Source of the DNA: Aureobasidium sp. EXF-3400
Taxonomy: Eukaryota; Ascomycota; Dothideomycetes; Dothideales; Saccotheciaceae
Length of the DNA: 64,000 bases
Assembly (NCBI GenBank): GCA_024195585.1
Contig: SWBL01000071.1
Location: 106,662 to 170,661, forward strand
Reading direction: 5' to 3'
In this document: piece after piece, positions 44,123 to 56,851 of the stretch
Position numbering within the stretch: the first letter of the stretch is position 1
Layout: each line of letters begins with the position of its first letter
Position numbers and translations under genes: made by a program
The notes under the pieces: generated by a model
Seen by the model: the letters and a program-made list of their open reading frames with translations, nothing else
Told to the model about the DNA's origin: nothing
Databases searched by the model: none

Positions 44123-46456
44123 ATGGCAACCAAAGAAGGCTCCGCGCCGTCGAGTCGCGAGCGGCCCGCCGCCATCACCACCCCGAGTGCCCCCACGAGC
44201 AACGGCAACGGACACCTCGAACTCGATGATATGCCCTCGTCGCCTATCCATCCTATCCAGGAGGACTTGATGGCTCTGGCTAGACTGGGTGAATTACGAT
44301 CCATACAGAAACTCTTCGATAGTGGGAAAGCATCAGCAACATCAGCAGATCCCCAGGGCATCACAGCCTTGCATGTAATACTCTTGGAATAGATGCGCCA
44401 TACACCAGGAGCGCTGACAAGACACCACAGTGGGCTGCCATCAACGGACACTACGCTCTGTGCCACTACCTCATCGAATCTGGCGCAAATGTAAACGCAA
44501 AAGGCGGCGATGCAGAAGCAACTCCCGTGCTATGGGCCTCCAAGCGCTGCCATCTAGATGTCGTCAACCTCCTTCTACAACAAGGCGCAGACCCTCTCTT
44601 GACCGACGACCAAGGATACAACCTATTACACTCAGCCACTCTGGATGGAAACGTCTTTCAGCTCATCCTTCTCCTGCACCAAGCAGACGTACCCGTCGAC
44701 ATTCCTGATTCGCAAGGACACACCAGTCTCATGTGGGCTGCTTACAAGGGCTTCCCAGCCTGCCTGGACGTGTTGCTGAAATGGGGTGCCGATGTGCACG
44801 CAAGAGATGATCTGGGTTTCACCGCGCTACATTGGGCTCTGGTTAAGGGCAGCTACAATTGCATTCAAAAACTCCTCGAATACGGTGCCGATCGATTTGT
44901 CGCAAACAACGACGGTAAGACGCCAGCGGTCACTGCTAAGGACATGAATTCAACACGACAGTGGCATCGCGCTCTCTCAGATTGTGGCTTCGATCCGTCA
45001 GGCAATCCTCGCAGCTTCCCCTTGACCTTTGTCAAGGACACGAGAAAGTTCCTGGATAGGTTCTTCTTTGCCTGGCCATTTGTCGTTGTTGGAATCACCT
45101 TGTACATTCTTTCCATCATGCCCGTATATTTCGGTTTGCCCATCTCCATGATTACGTCGTACCTTTTGCAATTGGCGTCACAGAAATTGCTGAAATGGGC
45201 GCCCAGCGATATGAAGCATATGCATAAGACGGTACGTACTGATTACCTTTGGCGTCGCTGCTGTGTTACTGACATGATCTCGACAGCCATTCTTGGCTGG
45301 AGTTTTCGCCGCAACTCTCGCATGGGTGGGCATCAGATACATCACTCACATTCTTCCAAGTAAGGCCATCTGAACCCTTATTCTTTCTGCTTTTGCTAAA
45401 GCTCGGCAGCTACCTTTACGAGTCATTTCTTCCTCAACTTGTTTTTTGTGGCTGCATTTGGCCTTTGTGCATACTACTACTTTACAGCCATGCTCATGGA
45501 TCCTGGATATATTCCTCGCTCAGCATCTCGCGGACAACAGAAAGCAACTATTGAAGAGCTCATTGATGCAAAGGCATTTGACGAACAACACTTCTGCACA
45601 ATGTGCATGATCAGAAAACCACTACGTAGTAAGCACTGCAGGCGGTGCAATCGCTGTGTGGCAAGACATGACCACCATTGTCCTTGTTAGTCGTTTGCTT
45701 CTACGAGTACAATAGTACAGGCTTGCTAACGATATCTCTCTTGCAGGGCTGAACAACTGTGTTGGTATTAACAATCACCGAGCCTTTGTTCTCTACATAA
45801 TCTTCCTCCTCGCTGGCATTGCGCTCCTCATCCGACTCACACTAGTCTACCTCGAGCTCCTACCTACACCACCAGCCTCATCCATCCATTGTCAAGTTCT
45901 GAAGGAAGAGTTCTGCGCACAATGGTCCAAAGACCCTTTTACGCTGCTCGTCAATGGCTGGGGCAGCATTCAAATGACCTGGACAATTATGCTCCTCTTT
46001 GTCCAACTTACCCAGATTGCCCGCGCCATGACAACCTGGGAAGCCATGCGCAACAACCACGCTGGCCCATTAGTCACAGCCCTCACCACCGGCTCCACCT
46101 CACAAGAAGGCGGCAGCATTGGTGCCTCAGGTGGTGGCCCTACAACAGGCACACCGCGCCACAACACCACCGGCAAAGAATCCTGCTTTACGCAATGGAA
46201 ACGCATACTCGGCGTCGACACTTTCGTCGCCACCGCCCTCTACGGCTCCCGCGCCCAAGAAGTCCTCGCCCAGCGACGAGAAAACCCATTCACCAAGGGC
46301 ATCATACGTAACTGTGGAGACTTCTGGTTTGACGGTGAGGGAGGGGGTGTAGGATCCATGTTTGGGGGTAAAGAGTTGGGTATGGGGGTTTTGGGGGGTG
46401 TCAAGGTGGATTATAGGAAGTTGTTTGATTTGCCGAGGGGTGCTGCCGAGGTGTAG
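44123..46456 (+). CDS. AKR1: ankyrin-repeat palmitoyltransferase Akr1
   Basis: Five exons, 44123-44374, 44431-45231, 45287-45359, 45410-45685 and 45747-46456 (2112 nt, 703 residues). The N-terminus is disordered, followed by five to six ankyrin repeats (about 45-245; for example GHYALCHYLIESGANVNAKG and FTALHWALVKGSYNCIQKLLEYGAD). Membrane helices begin at about residue 290. The DHHC domain reads [31 protein letters not shown], with the catalytic DHHC at 462-465; the last intron splits the Trp codon. LNNCVGINNHRAFVLYI follows. Akr1 is a Golgi S-acyltransferase that palmitoylates casein kinases such as Yck2. The C-terminal cytosolic part contains a Gly-rich segment before DYRKLFDLP. Confidence 0.93.
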
Positions 46457-46737
46457 AAGTGTCCGCAGATGCGCATATGGAAGTTGGTAGCAGTAGTAGC
46501 AACGCTCGCTGCCTGTGTATATTTGGATGTTGTAACGATCATTTGTAGATGGAATGGAGTACACGACAGAACGACATCCTTTCAGATACAGCACATTCAT
46601 GTCCAGGTCGCCTCGAGTCTATTTCACATAATTGCTTGCTTCAGACTCAATTGAGTACAAGTTAAGAAGACGAGGTGATGGGGAGGGGGAATGGTTTTTG
46701 TACAGCTACATAGCTCAGGCTCCATAAATCTTTTCTG

Positions 46738-49122
46738 TTACTCCCTGACAACCAAGCCCCTAGCCTCGGACTCTGAAAAGAAGACGACCATTCGCCAAAC
46801 CTTTCTTGCGAGTCCCTCAGCTTCTTCGTCAAGCGTGTCGCTCAACTCCTCCACAATCTCCTCGGGACGACCGTGTCTGCGCACAACGCCCTCAATAACC
46901 TCGACAAGCATATCTTCCTGCACACCCAAAGACTCGAAAATCTTCTTTTGGACATACGGACGCAGCTGTTCGCGGATGACAGAGTCGGGCAGGTGTGCCC
47001 ATTTGACAGGCCAGCCGAACAGGTCGTTAAGGGATGTAGGGATGGAAGCGGCGAGTGCGCGAGTGGCGGCTTGACGTTCGTCGTCGTTCATCTTTTCGCC
47101 GGCGGCAAGAGGTTTGAAGTCGACTGCACGCAGCAATGCCTTCTTGCGATCTCCACTGCCTTGGGTAGTGTCGTCTTCGTCGTCGAGCAGACCTTCCATC
47201 TCGGCCATGGTCTGCTGCTTTGCCACACCTCTCTTCTGTTGCTCTTCTGGCTCCTCTGATTCCTCGCGAGTCGCGCCATTTCCACCAAGGCTGCCAAGGT
47301 TGAGGGTGAACGCCCTCGGTTGTGGCTTCGTGGCATTGCGAGCAGACAGCTCCTGTCCAGCCTCAGCCAGGAAGTCGTCAGCCATACCGCGAGCACCATC
47401 CATCTTGCGTTGCTCGCGTGCACGTTCCTTCCTCTCGTCCTCACGATCCTTTTCGTCCCTAGAACGCTCGGCATGCTTGAAGTCTCTACGTGCGCGGATC
47501 CAGGCCTTGCGGTCACGATAGAACAGCTCGGTAGGTCTTCGCAATTCCTCCTCATCGTCAAATTCACGATACTTCTGCGCCAGAGTCTCACGACGTTGTT
47601 GGCGAGCGCTTTGCTCGGCTTCTTCTTCCGCATCGGCACGTGCGAGTGCCTGAATATGTCTCCTCTCAACGTTGAGCCAGCGTCTTTCTTGATCCAGATA
47701 CACCTTCTCCAGCTCTGCATTCTTTTTCTCCTCGCGACGTCGTTCAAGTTCCGAGTCAGAAGCCGGGTCATCATCGTCTTCGTGCTGCCCGTTGACAAAG
47801 TTGACGCCATCAACGTAGTCCTTGGGCATTTGTGCACCCCTGTAGCCCTTTGGACCTGATGGGGCGCCGGCAACGGTGCGATCACGGGGACCGACAGGTA
47901 CACCATTGACACCTCCAGGGCCAGATGGAGCGGAAGGAGGTGGGGAAGCCAGGCGACTGGGTCTCGGTGCGGATCGATTGCGTTCGGCGGCCTCCAGCTC
48001 CTCCTCTTTGCGTAGGCGCTCGAGGTCGCGCTGAATGCTACGATCTCTGAAAGCGGCAATCTCGGCGGCAACGGTCTCGCGCATTTCGGCAGGAATGTCA
48101 GACAGCTCGTCTTCGGCAGAGACAGGGATGGTGATAACTTCTGCGCCGTCTGGCTTGTGACCATCTTCCATAACGACGTCTCCGTTCTTGTCTGCGCCGT
48201 TGGTTAAAGTATCCTGAGAAGACAGGTGAGCCAAAACGCGGTTCAGATCGTCCTTTGCGGTGTCCAGGCGGAATTGGAGCTCCTCTGCGGATGGTTTTGA
48301 CCATTTCTCGATGTACTCGAGGGAGTTCTGATCGACGACTACCAAAAGTGTGGCTTTCTTGACAATCCCTTCCTCATCCTTCAGAAGTGTGCCCTTCTCT
48401 CGTAAAGGCACTTCGACGTCCTTGAGGATCTCGGTGGCAAGCTGCAAAGCTCCGGCGTCTTCGTATTCGGCGAAACCAAAGCGGCAGGGTTTTCCATCAG
48501 CATCAGTGACACGAGTCCAGCGACGGAGCTTGACGGGACCTTGGCCACCAGCACCTAGAATATCCTCGAGCTGGGCGTCGTCGGGAACACCATCGACCAG
48601 ACCTCCAATAAAAATAGTCCTGCTGACTTCTTCCAGAGTGGGAGGAACGAGCTGAACAGTTTCGCGCGGCATTCTTTGGTCGGCACCGAGGCCAACACGA
48701 TTGCGGTTGCCAGAAGCATTGTCAGGAGCGCGTGAATCGTAACCATAATTGGAGGGTTTGGAGGCGGGCTGGCTGACACCGAGACGAATGACGGGAGCGT
48801 TAAAGTTGATGTCTGGCAAGTTTTGCGGCGGAGCAAAGGGAGCGGCAACTGAGGTAGGACGACCAGGAAGCGGCGTTGCGGCAGGGCTCATACCAGGCGG
48901 AGGGGACATACCAGGCGCAGCGCCTAGGAGATTGTAGTCAGTACATGGTAGTGTAGAATTGATATGGACCAAGCGCGTACCCATGGCTGGCGGAGGGCCC
49001 ATGTTGGGCGGAAAGCCATACGGCGGCCTGCCATACGATCCCGGAGCTGTAGATAGTTAGTACATGACCAGAGCAGAAGACGTCGATGAGAATTACATAC
49101 GGGGATAGTTGTTGTAAGCCAT
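46738..49122 (-). CDS. RBM25-like RNA-binding splicing factor (RRM + PWI)
   Basis: Three exons, 49122-49101 (22 nt), 49046-48981 (66 nt) and 48923-46738 (2274 nt, 757 residues). The two tiny exons build MAYNNYPPPGSYGRPPYGFPPNMGPPPAMG, a Pro/Gly-rich leader. An RRM lies at about 140-230 (RTIFIGGL near the start, CRFGFAEYED later). A long charged middle follows, with Arg/Glu-rich helices (RREEKKNAELEKVYLDQERRW). The C-terminal PWI domain (SLNDLFGWPVKWAHLP...LRPYVQKKIFESLG) is complete. In animals RBM25 works with U1 snRNP in 5' splice-site choice; yeast Snu71 is a distant relative. The start is 173 bp from that of the divergent bS21m gene. Confidence 0.9.
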
Positions 49123-49295
49123 GGCACGGATGGTAGAGTGGATGGAACAGGAAAGCGCGAATTGAAGAAGGGTCAAGTTCGAGACTGCGCGACTGCCTTC
49201 GCTGTCGGCAATGCTTGGCGAACTTTTGGAAAAGTCGCCGACCGCTGCACGAGCGCGAGCGACATAGCCACACACTCTCTCACACACCCTCCACC

Positions 49296-50048
49296 ATGGA
49301 ATTGTCACAAGCCGCTGCGCGGACGCTGATGCGCTGCCGGCCACTATCGCTATACTCATCGCCGCTATACCGCTCCCAGTTCTCTCCCTTCGCCATCCGC
49401 TCCTTCACCACCACCCGCCTGTTGCGTCAAGACCAACCCGAGGCCTTTATCCGCCAGCTCAAACAAGAAGAGAAAGAGACACGGTCTCATGACATTTCTG
49501 CTACCCCTGGAGAAGATGCTGCCTCAGAACCCGCTCCAGCTCCCGCACAAGAACGCAATGAGACATCCTCAATGGTCGATTTGATGGACAGCGTGCTCGA
49601 TGGCTCCAAGGGCGTTCCGAACGTCGCTGAACAACGCACCTCTCGTTTCGCTACTCCTTCTGCTCAGGAGAAGAACCGTGTCAAGCCTATGGACTCCATG
49701 GAGGACTTCCTGACCAGTCTGAGACCCTCCAACAGATCTTCAAACTCCATAAGCAGCCTCTACAAGCCTGAGATCCGACCTGTCAAGGATCTCGATTTCA
49801 CCCCTGGACCTACTCTCGGCAAGACCGTACAAGTCAGGAATGGTGGCGACGTCGGCCGCGCTTTCCGTGAGGTCGAACAACTTTGCGGCAGAAACAGAGT
49901 TCGCCAGGACTTCAACAAGCAGCGCTTCCACGAGCGTCCCGGTCTTAAGAGAAAGCGTCTACACTCCGAACGCTGGAGAAGACGATTCAAGGAGGCTTTC
50001 CGTGGCACTGTCAAGATGGTCAACAAGATGAGGAAGCAGGGTTGGTAA
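49296..50048 (+). CDS. MRP21: mitochondrial ribosomal protein bS21m
   Basis: A single-exon protein of 250 residues. I place the start at 49296 because of the strong CCACCATGG context and the Arg/Ser-rich mitochondrial leader (ALSQAAARTLMRCRPLSL-like). The frame is open upstream to 49215, giving a less likely 27-residue extension. The last 65 residues carry the S21 fold: AFREVEQLCGRNRVRQDF, then KQRFHERPGLKRKRLHSERWRRRFKEAF. The long Ser/Glu-rich middle is normal for fungal orthologues. It is a component of the mitochondrial small ribosomal subunit platform. Confidence 0.9.
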   Translation: MELSQAAARTLMRCRPLSLYSSPLYRSQFSPFAIRSFTTTRLLRQDQPEAFIRQLKQEEKETRSHDISATPGEDAASEPAPAPAQERNETSSMVDLMDSVLDGSKGVPNVAEQRTSRFATPSAQEKNRVKPMDSMEDFLTSLRPSNRSSNSISSLYKPEIRPVKDLDFTPGPTLGKTVQVRNGGDVGRAFREVEQLCGRNRVRQDFNKQRFHERPGLKRKRLHSERWRRRFKEAFRGTVKMVNKMRKQGW

Positions 50049-50896
50049 ACGGTCAGCGTATCCGTGTGCATATACAATTTGATCTTCCGCTGTACAAAAG
50101 AAGCCGAGCACAATGGCTTACATTCACTGTTCGCATGGCATGTATCAAAACTCGACACAGGTATGGGAGATGTCAATAGCAACTGGGCTCTGGTGTTTGT
50201 CGGTTCGGGCACTTGTAAGAGTAGGGACTACTTTCTGAGGTCATCAACAAGAAAACTTTCTTCTTCCCAGTCCGTCTTTGTTGGCTAAATGAATATGTTG
50301 TTCATGGCGTTCGTTTCTCGTCAACTGGAGATTCACTTTCCGCTATGCTGTGTGTATGACCCTGTTTCTCACACCAATTCGAAGTATATTGAACATTGAA
50401 TGGGATCGGTATCTGCTTAGCCTGCTATGTGCCAGTTACTCAGCACACCACTTATATTTGAGTGCTCTATCTGCCATCTTGTCATGATATGATGGCAACC
50501 AAGTTCGTGATGGTCGTCTTGATCCTGACCCTGAAATATACATGCAAGAACTTGTGTCGACCGCGTCGTAGGAGTGACCATTGGGCGGTGCTACTGCATT
50601 TTCCTGAACTCAATGCAGTAGATCATCACAAGGAAGCAATCTTCTCAAGTGTGTTTTCTCATATCAGAGTCAAGGAGTGGTAGATGTAAAGATCAGTTTA
50701 TTAGAGTGACGCGGCTCATTTCGATCTTAGCTTCGGATCTAAGCGGCCTTAAACTTTGGAGCACCATAAACCATGTGCAAGTTGACACCTTTTACATATG
50801 CTCACCAAATCATTGTGCAACAAAGTCTCTCAACAATCGTCCAAGCCAAGAGCCAGTCGATGGACATGACCGATTGAGTCAGTCTCTTTAACAACA
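50049..50896. other. intergenic, nothing supported
   Basis: 848 bp between bS21m and ALG7, both on the plus strand. Short ORFs lack protein-like composition. It presumably holds the ALG7 promoter. Confidence 0.45.
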
Positions 50897-52382
50897 ATGT
50901 CTGGACAACTCAGCAACACTGAGACATGGTCACTATTGGCTTGCTCTGCTGCAAGCCTTGGCGTACTCTCTAACACCTGGAGCAGTGACGGTGCTCCAGT
51001 ATTCGCTTCAATTGCTTTGAGCGGATTGGCATTCTCTTCATCATATGCTATCATAAGATGGACAGGAGATGCTTTCATCCGAGTTGGACGAAAGGGAAAG
51101 GACATGTCAAAGAAGCAACCCATTGAACTGTCAGTGGTTTTGGATCTGTAACAGTAATACTCATGCTAACTCATGATATGCAGTCCAGAGATGATGGGCC
51201 TGGTCAGCGCTCTTGTATATTTGCTCTGTATCATCACCTTCCTCCCTTTTGCTTTCAAGCACGATATCGTAGTGGCGACCTCAGGGGGCGGCAACAAAGA
51301 TATCGTGATTGAAGCCCAGGTAGTCGAGACAGGCAGGTTCTTGCACCGATTCCCTCTTGAGAAGGTAAGTACAACATTCTGGACTATGCTGTAAGATGTT
51401 CTGACAAGTCAAGCTCGCATCATATGGATTCGCATATGGCACCCTCGCAACCGTCATCATACTCGGCATTATCGATGACTTCTTCGATATCAGATGGAGG
51501 CACAAGTTTTTCATCCCGGCTTTCGCATCTCTCCCTATCCTAGGATTGTACTTTGTCGACTTTGGTGTCACTCATGTCGTGGTTCCCATCCCATTGAGGC
51601 CATACCTGGGAGAGCTTGTAGATTTGGGTTCATTGTACTACTTGTACATGTCAGCCATTTCTATCTTCTGCCCTAACAGCATCAACATCCTTGCTGGTAT
51701 CAACGGAATCGAGGTCGCTCAATCGATTGTTATCGCAATGCTGATCCTCCTGAACGACGCATTCTATCTGGTTCCGTCAACACCCACACTACACCCAGCG
51801 ACTGACTCGCACCTGTTCTCGGTCTATCTTTTGCTGCCGTTCCTCGGAGTATCTTTTGCTCTCCTCAAGCACAACTGGTTCCCCGCCAAGGTGTTTGTAG
51901 GAGACACATACTGTTACTTTGCCGGCATGGTGTTTGCTGTGGTGGGTATCATGGGTCACTTCAGCAAGACTCTGATTCTTCTTTTCATCCCTCAAGTTTT
52001 CAACTTCATCTACTCTGCACCTCAACTTTTCCACATCGTCCCTTGCCCTCGACACAGACTACCTCGATTCAATGCTCGTACAGGACTCTTGGAGCCATCG
52101 AAAGCCACCTTCACACCCGAAAAGCCTCTGAACAAAATGGTAGGAGAGGTCTTGAAGGTGTTGGATACGCTGAAGCTGCTGCGTGTCGAAACAGATGAGA
52201 AAGGGACGGTCATATCTACTACGAATCTGACCATTCTCAATTTATGGCTTGTGTGGAGAGGACCTAAGAGGGAGGATCGCCTCGCGGTTGAGATTTTGGC
52301 CATGCAGACCTTTGTAGGTCTGCTCGGCCTCGCAGTGAGACATCGCCTTGCTTTGGTTGTATTCTCACAGGACAATCTATAG
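50897..52382 (+). CDS. ALG7: UDP-GlcNAc:dolichyl-phosphate GlcNAc-1-phosphotransferase (Alg7/GPT)
   Basis: Three exons, 50897-51129, 51184-51364 and 51414-52382 (1383 nt, 460 residues). Intron 1 uses a GTCAGT donor; a GTAACA alternative 18 nt downstream would add six residues. Intron 2 uses GTAAGT. The enzyme makes dolichyl-PP-GlcNAc, the first step of N-glycan precursor synthesis in the ER membrane. Visible motifs: KKQPIELPEMMG at junction 1, LGIIDDFFDIRWRHK (Asp pair), NSINILAGINGIEVAQS, KVFVGDTYCYFAGM (near residue 300) and the late cytosolic loop with PCPRHRLPRFN. About ten hydrophobic helices match the family. It is the tunicamycin target in other fungi. Confidence 0.93.
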
Positions 52383-53112
52383 TCCCTTGTCAAACAGGAT
52401 AGATAGTGTAGAGCTGGTCTAGTAAAAATGTGCATAAAATCAATATTCGATACCGGTAGTTTGTTGCATACAGACATAAAGAGCGGCTGTTCTAAAACAC
52501 GCCCTAAGGCGGGGATGACGATGGAGAAGATCTGAGAGATCATTTCGATGAGGTAAGCCTGCTAAAGCCGTACGTAATTACAAGAGCCGGCGGTAGGCGA
52601 GGTGGATGCTGAGATAGCTGATTGTGAGACAGGCTCTTTAGACGTGCGGTCAATGCCAACCCTTTAAAGGATACTCGGAGTCGGACTGCGAAGATAGCCA
52701 AGATCAGATGCGGCAGGTCCAAAGCAAAACGCCTGCAGCAACGCTGTCTGAATCAGTTTGATGGTAAACAGATCATCATCACGACAATGTGCAGATGTAT
52801 CAAGAGTCATGTGCGAGATCGGAGCCCAGTAAGCAGCGATGTCGCACACCGGCGGCGAGGTGGGAGCGGCACGGTCGGCGTGGGGATCATCAAGCCAATC
52901 ACATGCAGCAGTTTGTAAGAGCGGCCGTCGAGATCGGAGGCTGCGGTCATCGAACAGCATTCAAAAGTACAAGTATAGGTCGAAGCGGTTGGAAACATCT
53001 CTCGGAATCCCATTGCCTCTTCCTTTCATTTCTGATACCCACGCCTCAGTATTGACGCCTCTTGCTATTTCTTAAATTCTTCAATTGATCACAGAAAACA
53101 ACTACACTCAAA
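52383..53112. other. LEU1 upstream region
   Basis: 730 bp including the ALG7 3' UTR. It contains a CCAAT at 52895-52899, about 214 bp upstream of the LEU1 start. I looked for a Leu3-type CCGGNNCCGG site and did not find one. Confidence 0.45.
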
Positions 53113-55431
53113 ATGCCCGGCGTCGTCAAAGGCCCCAGAACCTTGTACGACAAGGTCTTCCAAGACCACATTGTCGACGAGAGAGATGACGGCACAATCT
53201 TGCTCTACATCGACAGACATCTCGTCCACGAAGTCACATCGCCTCAGGCTTTCGAGGGCCTCAGAAATGCCAGCAGACAAGTCCGAAGACCCGACTGCAC
53301 TCTTGTCACAACCGACCACAACGTCCCTACGTCATCAAGAAAGAACTTCAAGAACGCTGCCACATTCATTGAGGAGGAGGACTCGAGGTTACAATGCACC
53401 ACTCTTGAGGACAATGTGAAGGAGTTCAACCTCACCTACTTCGGTATGGGAGACAAGAGACAGGGAATCGTCCACATCATCGGTCCCGAGCAGGGCTTCA
53501 CCCTCCCTGGCACTACAGTCGTCTGTGGTGACAGTCACACCTCGACACACGGTGCTTTCGGCTCGCTCGCCTTCGGTATCGGAACCAGTGAGGTCGAGCA
53601 TGTGCTTGCCACCCAGACCCTCATCACCCAGCGCAGCAAGAACATGCGTGTGCAGGTTGATGGCCAGCTCGCCCCTGGCGTTAGCAGTAAGGACATCGTC
53701 CTCTACGTGATCGGCCAGATTGGTACTGCAGGTGGTACCGGATGTGTCATCGAGTTCTGCGGTTCCGCCATCCGCAGCCTCTCTATGGAGGCCAGAATGT
53801 CCATTTGCAACATGTCAATCGAAGGAGGTGCCAGAGCTGGAATGATCGCTCCTGACCAGACCACCTTTGACTACCTCAAGGGCAAGCCTCTTGCTCCCAA
53901 GGTCGATAGCCCCGAGTGGAAGAAGGCCGTTGCCTACTGGTCTTCCTTGAAGACTGATGAGGGCGCCAAGTTCGACTATGATATCTTCATCGATGCCAAG
54001 GACATTGCCCCCACCGTTTCTTGGGGTACCTCGCCTCAGGATGTCGTTCCCATCACCGGTGTTGTACCCGGCCCCGATGACTTCCAGGATGAGAACAGAA
54101 AGAAGGCCTGCATCAGATCCCTTGAGTATATGGGACTCACTGCCGGCACTCCCATGGAAGAAGTCGTTTTGGACAAGGTCTTCATCGGATCTTGCACCAA
54201 TGCCCGTATCGAGGATCTTCGCACCGCTGCTGGTATCGTCAAGGGTAAGAAGGTCGCATCCAACATCAAGCGCGCCATGGTTGTTCCCGGATCCGGTCTT
54301 GTCAAGCAGCGTGCCGAGTCTGAAGGTCTCGACAAGATCTTCGTTGATGCTGGATTTGAGTGGAGAGAAGCTGGTTGCTCCATGTGTCTTGGTATGAACC
54401 CTGACATCCTCTCCCCCAAGGAGCGTTGTGCATCCACCTCAAACCGCAACTTCGAAGGCAGACAAGGTGCCCAGGGTCGTACCCATTTGATGTCTCCCGC
54501 CATGGCCGCCGCTTGTGCTCTTGCTGGTAAGCTCGCCGATGTGCGCAAGATCGATGGCTACCAGCAGGTTACTGGCAAGGCTCCTCGTGAGGTCTCTGCC
54601 GACCCTGAGGTAGCTGCTCCTGAGAGCGATGCCGATCTTGAGGAGATCATGGACCTCGATGAGACCTCCCAGGGTAACACTGTTTCGAGCGGTGCTCCTA
54701 CCACCTCTACTGGCATGCCCAAGTTCACTCAACTCAAGGGACTCGCCGCCCCTCTCGATCGCTCAAACGTTGACACCGACGCCATTATCCCCAAGCAGTT
54801 CTTGAAGACCATCAAGCGTTCTGGTCTCGGATCCGCCTTGTTCAACGACTGGCGTTACAATGAGGACAAGAGCGAGAACCCTGACTTCGTTCTCAACCAG
54901 AAGCCTTTCCGTGATGCCAAGATTCTTGTCGTTCAGGGCCCCAACTTCGGTTGCGGTTCTAGCAGAGAGCACGCTCCATGGGCACTCCTCGATTTCGGCA
55001 TTCTCTGCATTATCGCCCCCTCGTTCGGTGACATCTTCTTCAACAACTGCTTCAAGAACGGCATGCTCCCCATCCGCATCGGTGACGAGAAGGCGCTCAA
55101 GGCTATCTTCGACGAGGCCAGTACTGGTTCAGAGATCGAGGTCGACCTTGTTAACCAGCAGATCAAGAAGGCTGACGGCTCCGTCCTCTCATCTTTCGAT
55201 GTTGAGGAGTTCCGCAAGCACTGTCTCGTTAATGGTCTTGACGATATCGGCCTTACCATGCAGATGGACGACAAGATCGTCAAGTTTGAGCGCAGACGTA
55301 CTGAAGACACTCCCTGGCTCGATGGCTCTGGCTACCTTAAGCGCGACCGCAAGGGTCCCGTTAAGGTCGAAGCTGCTCCAGTACCCAAGACCAACCGTGG
55401 CGAGGAGAAGACAGAGCCTCTTGAGTGGTAA
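53113..55431 (+). CDS. LEU1: 3-isopropylmalate dehydratase (alpha-isopropylmalate isomerase), fused
   Basis: A single-exon protein of 772 residues, the expected length of the fungal fused enzyme in which LeuC-like and LeuD-like parts are joined. It isomerises 2-isopropylmalate to 3-isopropylmalate in leucine synthesis. The large domain starts [13 protein letters not shown] and has [32 protein letters not shown] and the [10 protein letters not shown] motif, together giving the three Cys ligands of the 4Fe-4S cluster. An acidic linker of about 30 residues near 500-530 precedes the small swivelling domain ([38 protein letters not shown]). Codon use is strongly C/T-ending, suggesting high expression. 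Confidence 0.96.
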   Translation: MPGVVKGPRTLYDKVFQDHIVDERDDGTILLYIDRHLVHEVTSPQAFEGLRNASRQVRRPDCTLVTTDHNVPTSSRKNFKNAATFIEEEDSRLQCTTLEDNVKEFNLTYFGMGDKRQGIVHIIGPEQGFTLPGTTVVCGDSHTSTHGAFGSLAFGIGTSEVEHVLATQTLITQRSKNMRVQVDGQLAPGVSSKDIVLYVIGQIGTAGGTGCVIEFCGSAIRSLSMEARMSICNMSIEGGARAGMIAPDQTTFDYLKGKPLAPKVDSPEWKKAVAYWSSLKTDEGAKFDYDIFIDAKDIAPTVSWGTSPQDVVPITGVVPGPDDFQDENRKKACIRSLEYMGLTAGTPMEEVVLDKVFIGSCTNARIEDLRTAAGIVKGKKVASNIKRAMVVPGSGLVKQRAESEGLDKIFVDAGFEWREAGCSMCLGMNPDILSPKERCASTSNRNFEGRQGAQGRTHLMSPAMAAACALAGKLADVRKIDGYQQVTGKAPREVSADPEVAAPESDADLEEIMDLDETSQGNTVSSGAPTTSTGMPKFTQLKGLAAPLDRSNVDTDAIIPKQFLKTIKRSGLGSALFNDWRYNEDKSENPDFVLNQKPFRDAKILVVQGPNFGCGSSREHAPWALLDFGILCIIAPSFGDIFFNNCFKNGMLPIRIGDEKALKAIFDEASTGSEIEVDLVNQQIKKADGSVLSSFDVEEFRKHCLVNGLDDIGLTMQMDDKIVKFERRRTEDTPWLDGSGYLKRDRKGPVKVEAAPVPKTNRGEEKTEPLEW

Positions 55432-55790
55432 AGTGTTACGCCAGTGCAACGAACATCTGCTTTCACGGGAGTTTATGCGATGCAATGGGAAAAAGCGATA
55501 GGGGTCTTTCGGATGATACTATTTTGAATTTGCTATTTTGATATCACGAGTGGCAATGTAGCCTATTATATCTTTCATGTATATGTGTACCCTATTCAAG
55601 ACACCATTTGATGAGAATACTATGACCACTTTGTGTCCATATGATCCCTATGCCATTATCGTGATGCAAAATCGGTATCTATACTCATATGTTATGACGC
55701 ACCTTCCTTATCTATAGCTGTAGACTCTACACATTCCCAAGAGTGATCGTATCATTGTGTTTCCCAAAGACAAACTCAGATATGTTGGGC
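55432..55790. other. convergent 3' region, LEU1 / dehydrogenase
   Basis: 359 bp, AT-rich, between two stop codons. It is probably both 3' UTRs. Confidence 0.45.
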
Positions 55791-56851
55791 TCATTTGCCT
55801 TCATTCTTGAGGCGTATAATTTCGATCAACAGCCTGTCACGTTCGGCCTCGAGGGCTTGCACATCTTTGCCTTCTAAGCTTTCAACAACGCTAGCACTCA
55901 GCGCGTCCAGACTCTCCTTGTCATACTTGAAGGTGTGCTCTTGCATGTCGTCAAGCCAGCTTTTCATAGCAGGACCCAAGTGTTCAAGAAGATGCTGGAA
56001 ACCATCAGTGCCACCACCGCCTCCCATGGCGTTCGACATCAAGGGACCCGTCAATGCATATCGAGGACCCAAGCTGTTGGTAACGCAAGTATCTGTATCG
56101 TTGTCAGATTATCCATGTCTAGCAAGCACTTTCAGATAGTACTGACCAAGATCTTCTGCAGAAAGTATACCTCTGCTGACCAAAGAGTACGCTTCACTGC
56201 AAATGGCCGCCTGAAGACGGTTACTAGCGAATCCCGGGATTTCCTTTTTGATGACAACAGGCTTCTTGTTCAGAGACTTGTAAAACTCGACAGCAGTATC
56301 AACGCTAGCTTTGTCGGTCTTGGGATGAGGTACTACTTCAACGAGAGGCATCAAGTGTGGAGGGTTGAATGGATGTCCGATGAGGATTCTGCCTGGGTTG
56401 TTTGTGCACTTTCCAATGAATTTCGAACTCGGTATTCCTGAGGATGAAGAAGCGATGACAACGTCAGAACGTGCAGCGGCGTCAATCTCAGCCAACAGCT
56501 TTGCTTTGATTTCTACTTTTTCTGGAGCATTCTAGCATTGAACATGAGCCCAAGTACAATTGCACAGAAGTCTAATTTGTACAAACTTACCTCTTGAATG
56601 TAATCAACCTTTGAGTAATGGTCCTTGAGACTAGCACCGACGAATTGGTAATTGTCTAGCGAAGCACCTTGCGCAAGGCCAATTCTCTTGAGGTCAGGCC
56701 ATATCTTCTTGAGGTAGCTATCGAGCTTCTGCTTGGAGTCCGAGGCTGGGTCAGAGACAACAACGCGTAGACCTCGTGCCAGGAAAAGACCAGTCCAGGA
56801 AGCTCCAATGACTCCAGTTCCGACGATGCCGACAGTCTTGATCATAGACAT
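55791..56851 (-). CDS. 3-hydroxyacyl-CoA dehydrogenase family, L-gulonate 3-dehydrogenase-like
   Basis: Three exons, 56851-56591, 56531-56147 and 56092-55791 (948 nt, 315 residues). Donors are GTAAGT and GTCAGT. The N-terminal NAD fold is VGIVGTGVIGASW. The substrate part carries IASSSSGIPSSKF, GHPFNPPHLMPLVEVVP with the catalytic His, and IPGFASNRLQAA. Junction 2 restores SAEDLDTCVTNSLGPRYALTGPL, the helical C-terminal domain of the lambda-crystallin / L-gulonate dehydrogenase branch. With 315 residues it is a stand-alone dehydrogenase, not the long beta-oxidation fusion. The substrate could be L-gulonate, 3-hydroxybutyryl-CoA or carnitine; the sequence does not decide. Confidence 0.87.

Noticed and set aside
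47088..48164. Minus-strand ORF of 358 codons in another frame
   Set aside because: Overlaps the RBM25-like coding region in a shifted frame; Arg/Ser-rich composition is derived from the real frame.
52383..53112. Leu3-type CCGGNNCCGG site upstream of LEU1
   Set aside because: Only partial CCGGCGG words are present (near 52588 and 52848); none matches the palindrome.
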